This document shows, piece after piece, positions 7,679 to 14,831 of a DNA stretch of 21,036 nt. The notes below the pieces were generated by a model, which was not told the DNA's origin, did not search any database, and saw only the letters and a program-made list of their open reading frames with translations. Made by a program: the position numbers and the translations under genes. Position 1 is the first letter of the stretch; each line of letters begins with the position of its first letter. The DNA is from CAVZLD01 sp964522605 (lineage in GTDB: Bacteria > Planctomycetota > Planctomycetia > Pirellulales > Pirellulaceae), in contig CAZFWV010000093.1 of NCBI GenBank assembly GCA_964522605.1, forward strand, positions 1 to 21,036. Direction: 5' to 3'.

Positions 7679-8725
7679 ATGCGCGTACTCGTAACCGGTC
7701 ATTTGGGGTACATCGGGACTGTGTTGACGCCGATGTTGTTGAGCCGTGGACATCAGGTTACTGGCTTTGACAGTGATCTTTATGAGCAATGTCTGTTCGG
7801 TCCGCGAGAATCGATCGCGGTAATTCCTGAGATCCGCAAGGACATTCGGGATGCGACGGTTGCGGATGTTTCGGGATTCGATGCGGTGCTGCACCTGGCC
7901 GGATTGTCGAATGATCCGCTAGGAGACCTGAATCCTGACCTGACGTATGAGATCAACTATCAAGCATCCGTCCGTTTGGCGGAGCTCTGCCGAGACGCAG
8001 GCGTCAATCGGTTCCTGTTCTCTTCATCCTGCAGCAACTACGGTGCGTCGGGAGATGCGCTGCTGGACGAGTCTGCCGGATTCCGACCTGTGACGCCCTA
8101 CGCAAAATCGAAAGTAATGGCGGAGCAGGAGATCTTCGATCTGGCTGGTAATAACTTCAGCCCGACGATTCTGCGAAATGCTACGGCCTATGGTTATTCC
8201 CCGCAGATGCGATTCGACCTGGTCGTGAACAATTTGACTGCCTGGGCCTACACGACAGGCAAGATTCATCTGAAGAGTGACGGAACCGCCTGGCGTCCGC
8301 TGGTCCATGTCCAGGATATCGCACGCGCATTTGTGGCGATTCTGGAGGCACCGCGAGAGACTGTGCATAACCAGGCGTTCAATGTGTGCGCAACTCGCGA
8401 AAACTACCAAGTCCGTAACGTCGCGATGCTTGTCGGAGAAGTCGTACCCGACTCGGAAATTGAGTTCGGGGAAGGCGCCGGCACGGACACGCGCAACTAC
8501 CGCGTCAACGGAGATCGATTCGCGTCGACCTTTCCGCGGTTTCGCCCGCAGTGGACCGTTCGACAAGGAATCGAAGAACTGTACGAGAAGTATCGGGAGA
8601 TCGGCGTGGCGTTGGATGAGTTCGAAGGTCCACGCTACAAGCGGGTGGCATTCATTCGACAGCAATTGACCAACGGTGTACTGGAAGCTGATCTTCGGCG
8701 ATGTGTTTCCGCCACGGTTGGATAA
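7679..8725 (+). CDS. NAD-dependent epimerase/dehydratase (extended SDR) acting on a nucleotide sugar
   Basis: A 348-residue extended short-chain dehydrogenase/reductase. The Rossmann motif GHLGYIG is at residues 7-13, the LHLAGLSNDP strand at 71-80, the Ser-rich catalytic strand FLFSSSCSNYG at 112-122 and the catalytic pair Y141-xxx-K145. In 4,6-dehydratases the catalytic strand reads T-D-E or T-D-K; here it is S-S-C, as in epimerases and reductases, so I read this as an epimerase or ketoreductase rather than RfbG. The substrate-binding region (GTAWRPLVHVQDIARAFVAIL, then ENYQVRNVAMLVGEVVP) is typical of sugar-nucleotide SDRs. It begins four bases after the rfbF stop, so translation is probably coupled. 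The exact reaction is not determined. Confidence 0.85.
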   Translation: MRVLVTGHLGYIGTVLTPMLLSRGHQVTGFDSDLYEQCLFGPRESIAVIPEIRKDIRDATVADVSGFDAVLHLAGLSNDPLGDLNPDLTYEINYQASVRLAELCRDAGVNRFLFSSSCSNYGASGDALLDESAGFRPVTPYAKSKVMAEQEIFDLAGNNFSPTILRNATAYGYSPQMRFDLVVNNLTAWAYTTGKIHLKSDGTAWRPLVHVQDIARAFVAILEAPRETVHNQAFNVCATRENYQVRNVAMLVGEVVPDSEIEFGEGAGTDTRNYRVNGDRFASTFPRFRPQWTVRQGIEELYEKYREIGVALDEFEGPRYKRVAFIRQQLTNGVLEADLRRCVSATVG

Positions 8726-8798
8726 ACGGAACGCGTCGCGCTCCGTCGTCCATGTGGCCCATTCGAGGAATCCAACGGAATTAAGGCAGGATCAAGAG

Positions 8799-10052
8799 AT
8801 GTCAGATCAACCATCTTTCGTTCAGCGGTGCCAGGAAGCGACCTGTCGCTCCTGCGGTCGTTCGGGATTGCAGGGAGTCCTGGACCTCGGTCCGATGCCG
8901 CCGTCGGATCGGTTCTTGACGGCAGTCCAGTTGGAAAGTCCTGAAGCTTTCTATCCCCTCGAGCTTGCCTTCTGCCCTGACTGCACGCTCGTGCAGATCC
9001 TCGAAACCGTGGACCCGTCGGAACTCTTCGGTCCCGACTACGTCTACCGCTCGTCCTTCTCGGATGCCCTGCTGAAACACTCGCGCGAAAACGCCCTGCA
9101 GTTGATCGAATCGCGACAGCTGGACTCCCGCCACCTGGTCGTTGAATTGGCGAGCAACGACGGGTATCTGCTGAAGAATTTCGTCGAGCACGGGATTCCG
9201 GTGTTGGGGATCGATCCGGCGCCGGAACCAGCCGCTGCTGCGGTTCATCAGGGCGTACCGACGCGGTGTACGTTCTTTACTAACTCGCTGGCAAAAGAGC
9301 TTGTCGATGAAGGCGTTCGCGCGCATGTGCTGATTGCGAACAATGTGCTTGCCCATGTCGCCGATACGAATGGATTTGTCGAGGGGATTTCCAGGGTCCT
9401 GCAGGATCAGGGCGTTGCCTCGCTGGAGTTTCCCTATGTGGGCGATCTGATTGACAAGTGCGAGTTTGATACGATCTATCACGAACACTTGTGCTATTTC
9501 TCAATGACCGCGCTCGATCATCTGTTTCGACGTCACGGTCTGTTCGTCAATCATGTTGTCCGGCTGCCGATTCATGGCGGATCGCTGCGAATTCACGTCG
9601 GACGGCAGGAACAGACCTCGCGCGCAGTTCAGGAGATGCTGGAGGAAGAAGCGCGACAAGGCATGGATTCCTTCAGCTACTACGCCCGCTTTGCCGATCA
9701 GGTGCGCCGAACGACGGGCGAGCTCATCGCGATGATTCGGGGACTAAAATCGGAAGGCGCGTCGATAGCGGCGTATGGGGCGGCCGCGAAGGGTACGATC
9801 CTGGTGAACTATGCGGACTTAGGCCCCGAGACGATCGACTTCGTTGTAGACCGAAATACGCACAAGCATGGGAAATACACGCCCGGCAAACACCTGCCAA
9901 TCCGAGATCCGGAAGAGTTACTGAGAAGACGACCTGATTACGTGCTGCTGCTCGTGTGGAACTTCAAGGAAGAAGTGTTGGCCCAGCAGCAAGCCTATCG
10001 AGACTTGGGCGGAAAGTTCATTGTTCCCATTCCCAGGCCGGAGATTGTGTGA
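8799..10052 (+). CDS. Nucleotide-sugar C-methyltransferase (NovU/TylCIII type)
   Basis: A 417-residue protein with the three-part layout of sugar C-methyltransferases (Methyltransf_13, SAM domain, Methyltransf_14). The N-terminal zinc module has C16-xx-C19 and C59-xx-C62 around VLDLGPMPPSDRFL. The SAM motif is VVELASNDGYLL (114-125), followed by NNVLAHVAD (181-189). The catalytic signature YHEH is at 227-230 in IYHEHLCYFS, and the C-terminal Rossmann-like part has IAAYGAAAKGTILVNY. Known members methylate C3 or C5 of 4-keto-6-deoxy sugars bound to dTDP. The ATG at 8799 is chosen: aggcagg lies at 8784-8790 and the length fits the family. It follows the SDR gene after 73 bases and overlaps the next gene by one base. 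A C-methylated branched sugar is therefore the likely product of the operon. Confidence 0.9.
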   Translation: MSDQPSFVQRCQEATCRSCGRSGLQGVLDLGPMPPSDRFLTAVQLESPEAFYPLELAFCPDCTLVQILETVDPSELFGPDYVYRSSFSDALLKHSRENALQLIESRQLDSRHLVVELASNDGYLLKNFVEHGIPVLGIDPAPEPAAAAVHQGVPTRCTFFTNSLAKELVDEGVRAHVLIANNVLAHVADTNGFVEGISRVLQDQGVASLEFPYVGDLIDKCEFDTIYHEHLCYFSMTALDHLFRRHGLFVNHVVRLPIHGGSLRIHVGRQEQTSRAVQEMLEEEARQGMDSFSYYARFADQVRRTTGELIAMIRGLKSEGASIAAYGAAAKGTILVNYADLGPETIDFVVDRNTHKHGKYTPGKHLPIRDPEELLRRRPDYVLLLVWNFKEEVLAQQQAYRDLGGKFIVPIPRPEIV

Positions 10053-11287
10053 TGCTTCACTTGATGCAAACGGAAAACGCTCCCCGTGTATCATTTGAGC
10101 GAGCGACGCTGCCAGCAACTCAGTGTCCCGGCTGTGCGCATCGAGGCCTGACGCAGTTCTATCATGTTACTTCGATGCCTGTGCACAGCTGCCTGTTAAT
10201 GGAGACGCGGGAAGAGGCGTTAGCCCATCCACGCGGCGAACTGCAGTTGGCGCTCTGTCCAAAATGCGGGTTGATTTCGAATGTTGCCTACAATCCTGCC
10301 GACCATCACTATTCGGACCGGTACGAGGAAACGCAGGGGTTCTCGCCGACGTTCAACGCATTTGCCCGCGAACTTGTGCGGGAACTCGTCGAGACCTACT
10401 CGCTTCGGGGAAAGACGGTCCTCGAGATCGGCTGCGGGAAAGGAGAATTCCTCGGTCAGCTGTGTCGCGAAGGAAACTGCCGTGGGATTGGTGTCGATCC
10501 CGGCTTTATACCGGGCCGGTTGCCGCCCGACCTCGAACGGAATCTGAGCGTGCACCGAGAGCTATTCGGGCCTCAGCATTTTGATCCAGCTCCCGATCTC
10601 GTCTGTTGCCGACATACGCTGGAACACATCCATCACGTGCGTGAATTCCTGCAAATGGTGCGCGAAGGGATCGGCACGCGGTTACACACCAATGTGTTCT
10701 TTGATCTTCCCGACACGATGCGGATCCTGCGCGAAGGAGCATTCTGGGACTGCTATTACGAGCACTGCTCATACTTCACGCTGGGATCACTAGCCCGCGC
10801 GTTCCGTGCTGCTCGGTTCGACGTCAGCCAGCTATCGATCGACTACGACGGCCAATGGCTAATGCTGCATGCTGTTCCGACAGAGCAACCGACGACGCCT
10901 GCGTTGCCTGAGGAAGAGGATCTTACCGAGATTCAGCGGTCCGTTGAAGCCTTTGGCGAGACCGGGCTCCAGTCACTGATTCGCTGGCAGTCCACGATTC
11001 AGCAGATTGCGGACGACGGGGGACGTGCGGTCGTCTGGGGATCGGGCTCGAAAGGAGTTGCCTTCCTTGTGACGCTGGGAATCTCCGACCAGATTGAATA
11101 TGTCGTCGACATCAATCCGCTCAAACACGGACGCTTCATGCCGGGCACGGGACATCCCATTGTGGGGCCGGAGTTCCTGCAAACGTATCGTCCTACTCAC
11201 GTGATCGTGATGAATCCAATCTACTGCGACGAGATTTCGCGCGACCTCGACCGGCTTTCCCTCGCCCCAGAAATACTCGCCGTCTAA
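10052..11287 (+). CDS. Second C-methyltransferase-like protein (zinc module, SAM domain, C-terminal Rossmann part)
   Basis: A 411-residue protein with the same architecture as the preceding gene but clearly diverged. The zinc-type cysteines are C25-xx-C28 and C69-xx-C72. The SAM motif is VLEIGCGKGEFL (123-134), a standard class I form rather than the ASNDGYLL form of its neighbour, then CCRHTLEHIHHVREFL (185-200). The catalytic-like YYEHCSYFT is at 235-243, and the C-terminal part has VVWGSGSKGVAFLV and YVVDINPLKHGRFMPGTGHPI. Its ATG overlaps the previous TGA (tgatg at 10050-10054), so translation is coupled. It may methylate another position, work as a partner of the first enzyme, or act on another group. 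The start at 10052 is preferred; the frame is open further upstream only through overlap with the first gene. Confidence 0.85.
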   Translation: MLHLMQTENAPRVSFERATLPATQCPGCAHRGLTQFYHVTSMPVHSCLLMETREEALAHPRGELQLALCPKCGLISNVAYNPADHHYSDRYEETQGFSPTFNAFARELVRELVETYSLRGKTVLEIGCGKGEFLGQLCREGNCRGIGVDPGFIPGRLPPDLERNLSVHRELFGPQHFDPAPDLVCCRHTLEHIHHVREFLQMVREGIGTRLHTNVFFDLPDTMRILREGAFWDCYYEHCSYFTLGSLARAFRAARFDVSQLSIDYDGQWLMLHAVPTEQPTTPALPEEEDLTEIQRSVEAFGETGLQSLIRWQSTIQQIADDGGRAVVWGSGSKGVAFLVTLGISDQIEYVVDINPLKHGRFMPGTGHPIVGPEFLQTYRPTHVIVMNPIYCDEISRDLDRLSLAPEILAV

Positions 11288-11301
11288 GAGCCAACTTGAC
11301 C

Positions 11302-11326
11302 CGCCGGCCCGGCGCAATCTCTTTTT
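11302..11326 (+). terminator. Weak candidate terminator after the sugar operon
   Basis: Fifteen bases after the last operon stop, a short GC stem (cgcc 11302-11305, ggcg 11311-11314, loop ggccc) is followed seven bases later by ttttt at 11322-11326. Stem length is marginal and the T-run is displaced, so this is only a candidate. Confidence 0.25.
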
Positions 11327-11504
11327 CCTCCGCGGCCCTCTGCGCCTTTGCGCCCTCCGCGTTGTTCCTTTTCTTGGCTATCACGCGATGATTGGCGCGT
11401 TCTCCCGTGCCCAGGTCTCCCGACTGCTGCTGTAACCACCTTGTCGCCTGAGGCATGGCTCAGGTTGTTACGCACAAGTCGAGCGGAACCGAAGATCAAA
11501 GAGA

Positions 11505-11582
11505 AACCACGGATCGAACGGATATGACGGATGCCCACGGATCGGTCTGTGTCGATCCGTACTCTCCGTCAGATCCGTGGTT
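11505..11582. repeat. Interrupted palindrome (aaccacggatc ... gatccgtggtt)
   Basis: Outer arms aaccacggatc (11505-11515) and gatccgtggtt (11572-11582) are perfect inverse complements. An inner pair acggatcg (11537-11544) and cgatccgt (11553-11560) encloses an 8-base loop. Between them sit several cgga/tccg words. It looks like a mobile-type intergenic palindrome, not a terminator. Confidence 0.65.
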
Positions 11583-11867
11583 GCCCCATCTCTTTCGGTC
11601 CAATCGGAATGCGATTAACTCTCGCACGTGTCGGGATTCGACTGCCGCTGCATGAACCGACTGGGGCCGTTCTCGATGTCGATCGGGCTTAACTCGGCGC
11701 TGTTCCGCGTCTCTCCGCGGCCATGCTCCCTGTATCTCGGCGAGGTCACGAGACTCGCGCCGAACCGAGCTTGGTTGCGGGCGCTGCGTTGCTGCAATTC
11801 TTGATCTTCACAAAGGAAAAACACGGAGGGCGCAAAGGGCCGCGGAGGTAAAGATCCGGATTCGTGG

Positions 11868-12734
11868 TCACTTGGAAGGCCCGGGATTTTCTCGGAGTGC
11901 GGCTTCGATCCGTTGCGCCATTTCCTCGCTTGGATCTTCGGCCTTCGCCTGTTCGAAAAGCTCCAAAGCCTTCTCCTGCCTTCCCCGTTTCAGGTTCTTT
12001 ACGGCGTTTTTAAACAGGTTTTCCGCTTTAGTGTTCTTGGAGCGACTTGAAGGCGGACTCTTGGTGTCTTCCACCTTCTCATTCTCGGGTGCTGCCTCCG
12101 CGCGTCGGTAGATGTTGATCAGCCTCGCGTCAAATCGTCCGGGAGCTTTCAACGAAACGCGTACGCTGTCTCCAATCGCAACGTCCGTTGGCTGTCCCGG
12201 AACGGTAACCCAGATCTCGCGCCGGTCAGGTGGTTGTACTGAGAATGGAATTTCGGACGCATAGACCACAATGTCCTTGTCTGTGCTGGTTACGTAGCCG
12301 CACAGGTACAACCCGCATTCCTTGGCCTTGCTCTTTTTCAGCTGTTCGCTTTTCGCCTGCAGTTCCGCGAGCCCAACTGGGCTCGAAGGGCCGCCTCACC
12401 CCTCAAACAAGCCGAGTTTATCCGGCCGACCGCGAGGAAGCGTGATCGAAGTTGCACGCAGGCGGTTCGCGCCATCCCACAAGACTTGCATCTGGACGTA
12501 GGTGCCCGGAACGATTTGGTCAATCGAAGCCAGGTAATTGACTAGCACTGGAGTCCTACCGGTGGCCTGGATCGCCTGCTCTTGCACGGCGGCTGCATCT
12601 TCGAGCTGCAGCAGCAACCCCTGAGGATTGATCTGGGTTACCTTGCCCCGCACCGCGTTGATCTGTCCGGACGCCAACTCCGCCAAGCCGCACAACAGCA
12701 CGATGCCGGCGAGCGGTGCCTTTCTCCACAACAT
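11868..12734 (-). pseudogene. Secreted protein gene split by one in-frame TGA
   Basis: Read from 12734, the gene has ggag close upstream (within 12741-12746 on the minus strand), a signal peptide (MLWRKAPLAGIVLLCGLAELASG) and 112 residues that end at TGA (12396-12398). Without any frame change the same frame continues for 175 codons to a stop at 11868. This second part also looks truly coding: QAKSEQLKKSKAKECGLYLC, a beta-rich middle (REIWVTVPGQPTDVAIGDSV), then a charged TPR-like helical tail (LFKNAVKNLKRGRQEKALEL). The first part has a matching beta-rich style (VRGKVTQINPQGLLLQLED). The likely history is one exported protein of about 288 residues broken by a nonsense change. Alternatives are readthrough, two genes with an unusual internal start (a TTG at 12311 has no good ribosome-binding site), or a sequencing error. 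I do not recognise the family. Confidence 0.6.
12368..12385. other. Perfect hairpin 10 bases after the in-frame TGA
   Basis: The bases cgagcccaactgggctcg form a perfect palindrome. On the minus strand this RNA stem starts 10 bases after the internal TGA of the split gene. There is no T-run behind it, so it is not a standard terminator, and it lies inside the continuing reading frame. Confidence 0.6.
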
Positions 12735-12967
12735 CACAGACTCCTCAGACCGGGTTCGGAAGCACGAGCGAACTTGGCAAGCAGCTAACGTCCCCATTTT
12801 AACTGCGACGAATCTGATTTGCGAGCCAAGCTCCCCAACGGAGCCAGTCACACCGCGCCTTTCCGCGTTCTTCCGCGGCCACCCTCTCTGCATTTTCCCA
12901 AGATCTGCATAACGACGAGGATCTTGCCATGGGAAACGCTTCGATTTGGCCTACGGACAGGCGCGGA

Positions 12968-14566
12968 TCACCTCGAACTGCGTCGGTCCTTCGGCGCAGT
13001 CCGTCCGTCTTCTTTCGACGTAAGCTCCTTCAGCAAGGCCTGCAACTCCCGACGCTTCTCCGGCGCGGAGAAATACAGGTTTGTCGTCTCCCCGGGATCC
13101 TCGGTCAAATTGTAGAGCTGGCCCGGTGCTGTGGGCGACTTCTCGGGCAGAGCGTATTTGCGAAGGAAGCCTCTTTCGTAGTCGTTTCCCCCTGACCCTT
13201 TGTGGTTCAGGTATTTCCAGTCTCCTTGTCGCAGTTGAAACTCGCCACGAAAACTCTGGGTCAACATATACGGACGAATTGGTTTGTCTTCAGGTTGCTC
13301 ACCCAACATGGCAGGAAGCATGTCGTAGCTATCGACCGCGACGTCATCAGGAAGATCGTAGCCAACCACGGAGGCAATGGTGGCGAATATGTCCGTCGTA
13401 TTGATCAGTTGTCGTGACACCTGGCCGGGTGGAATTCTGCCTGGCCAGCGAGCGATCAAAGGCACCCGGTGTCCGCCTTCCCATCCATCGCGTTTCATGC
13501 CGCGAAATCCGCCAGCCGCATCGTGATCGTGGTCCTGTCGCATCCAGTCGGTGTGGACCGTCTCAGGGCCATTGTCGGACGTAAACAGAACGAGCGTATT
13601 GTCGTCAACGCCGAGGCTCTTGATGAAGTCCAGGAGTCGACCCGTCAAGGCGTCCAGTTCGTACACGAAATCTCCCCGAGGACCCGCGTTGGTTTGTTGT
13701 TCGAACTCCGGAGCGGGTAGGACTGGCGCATGAGAAATCTGCGTGGAGAACACCACAAAGAACGGCTTGTCGGAATGGTCTTTTCGATGCCTGGTGATGA
13801 AATCAACCGTCTTGTCGAAAAACAAGAGGTCTGCATCGACAAAACGGTAGCCGGGTGACATCCAGCCTTCATCGTTATCCCATCGCCACTTTCCTCCTGG
13901 GTTCGGCAGGCGGTCGCTCTCGTGCCTTTGGCTGGCGGGCGCAGGAACCTCGCCGTTGATGATGTAAATATATAGCGGATCGGTGGTCGGACAGTTCGGT
14001 GTGATGAAAGACTCATCAAAGCCTCGGGCGTTGGGCCCGTCGACAAGAGGCGTGCTCCGTTCATAATCGATCCGCAGAGCGTTCTCGAAACCTCCTCGTA
14101 GCTGTTCCCCGTTCTTGTCGAACCAGGTGAGACCGACGTGCCATTTACCGAACACGCCGGTGCGGTAGCCTTGTTGCTTGACGACATCGGCGATCGTCGG
14201 TTCGTCCGGCGAAAGATAACTTGGCCCGCCAGGTCCCTCGAAAGCGCGCGGCGGCCTGCCTGTTCGACAGACCAGTTGACCCGAATACAGTCCATAGCGT
14301 GAGGGCGAGCAAATCGTGGAAGGGCTATGAGCATCGGTGAATCGAATCCCCTCACGGGCCATTTTGTCGAGGTGCGGCGTTTCATAGGCCGCTTGCGGGT
14401 TGTAACAAGAAAGGTCACCGTAACCCAGGTCGTCCGTGTAGATAATCACGATGTTCGGCCGGTCTTGGGCCCAACTTGCCGAGTGCGTGCAGCCGAGAAT
14501 CAGCAGAATGGTGAGACGCATGAGTACACTCTGGCCCTTGGAAAGAGTGTTCAGCGGAATGTTCAT
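12968..14566 (-). CDS. Secreted type I sulfatase
   Basis: A 532-residue exported sulfatase that would hydrolyse a sulfate ester, in planctomycetes typically on sulfated polysaccharides. The N-terminus carries a hydrophobic signal segment (LMRLTILLILGCTHSASWAQ). IIYTDDLGYGD gives the metal-binding Asp pair D45-D46. The signature C86-S-P-S-R holds the Cys that a formylglycine-generating enzyme oxidises. LFTSDNGPETVHTDWMRQD supplies the second metal-binding set, and GWEGGHRVPLIARWPG is the conserved late motif. It ends with a long C-terminal subdomain (QLYNLTEDPGETTNLY). The start at 14566 has gggaga upstream; an internal ATG at 14521 would also leave a complete signal peptide. It is divergent from the second sulfatase gene. 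The substrate is not readable from sequence. Confidence 0.93.
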   Translation of the reverse strand: MNIPLNTLSKGQSVLMRLTILLILGCTHSASWAQDRPNIVIIYTDDLGYGDLSCYNPQAAYETPHLDKMAREGIRFTDAHSPSTICSPSRYGLYSGQLVCRTGRPPRAFEGPGGPSYLSPDEPTIADVVKQQGYRTGVFGKWHVGLTWFDKNGEQLRGGFENALRIDYERSTPLVDGPNARGFDESFITPNCPTTDPLYIYIINGEVPAPASQRHESDRLPNPGGKWRWDNDEGWMSPGYRFVDADLLFFDKTVDFITRHRKDHSDKPFFVVFSTQISHAPVLPAPEFEQQTNAGPRGDFVYELDALTGRLLDFIKSLGVDDNTLVLFTSDNGPETVHTDWMRQDHDHDAAGGFRGMKRDGWEGGHRVPLIARWPGRIPPGQVSRQLINTTDIFATIASVVGYDLPDDVAVDSYDMLPAMLGEQPEDKPIRPYMLTQSFRGEFQLRQGDWKYLNHKGSGGNDYERGFLRKYALPEKSPTAPGQLYNLTEDPGETTNLYFSAPEKRRELQALLKELTSKEDGRTAPKDRRSSR

Positions 14567-14605
14567 AGGTGTCTCCCATCGGCGAATCTGGTCTATTATG
14601 CGATA

Positions 14606-14802
14606 GGTTGAGTTGTGTTTCTACCTGGTTTGACTGTTGGCATCTTGTTACGCAGCGCAGCCTTCGGCGACAACAGGAGTGTGTGCCACTGGCTCTGCCA
14701 GTGCTTTTCCTCGACTCAAGAGGACACTCGCAAAGCCAGTTGGCACACCCATTGCGTTGAGTGCGTTAGCACTCCGTAGGGTTGCGGCCCTGCCGCACTG
14801 CG
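14606..14802 (+). repeat. Repeat B, copy 2
   Basis: It aligns with 1251-1450 from ggttgagttgtgtttctacc onward. Hairpin arms are 14683-14703 and 14725-14746, imperfect here by a few changes. The 3' end carries ggttgcggccctgccgcac, the same module that ends repeat A. It fills almost the whole gap between the two divergent sulfatase genes, so it may sit on or near their promoters. Confidence 0.8.
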
Positions 14803-14831
14803 TTTTCTTTCATCAATTCTCTTGGAACACC

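Larger units (their letters stand above)
11288..11867. other. Repeat-rich intergenic region without a gene
   Basis: This 580-base stretch lies between the operon end and a minus-strand gene. It carries two inverted copies of a cctccgcggccctctgcgcc-type sequence (11327-11362 and, reversed, 11825-11852) and a long interrupted palindrome (11505-11582). The open frames present are short, arginine-rich and run through these repeats. No gene is supported. Confidence 0.6.

Noticed and set aside
7679..8725. Naming the SDR rfbG (CDP-glucose 4,6-dehydratase) from its position after rfbF
   Set aside because: The catalytic strand reads S-S-C, not T-D-E/K, so dehydratase activity is not supported.
11868..12311. 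Separate gene starting at TTG 12311
   Set aside because: There is no ribosome-binding site, the frame continues upstream with coding-like residues to the TGA at 12396, and the same frame upstream is a secreted-protein gene.
12368..12398. Selenocysteine codon with SECIS
   Set aside because: The distance fits, but the loop lacks the usual guanines and the protein shows no redox motif; kept only as a weak alternative.
14637..14831. N-terminal extension of the second sulfatase
   Set aside because: The extra 65 residues translate repeat B; the start at 14832 gives a proper signal peptide.
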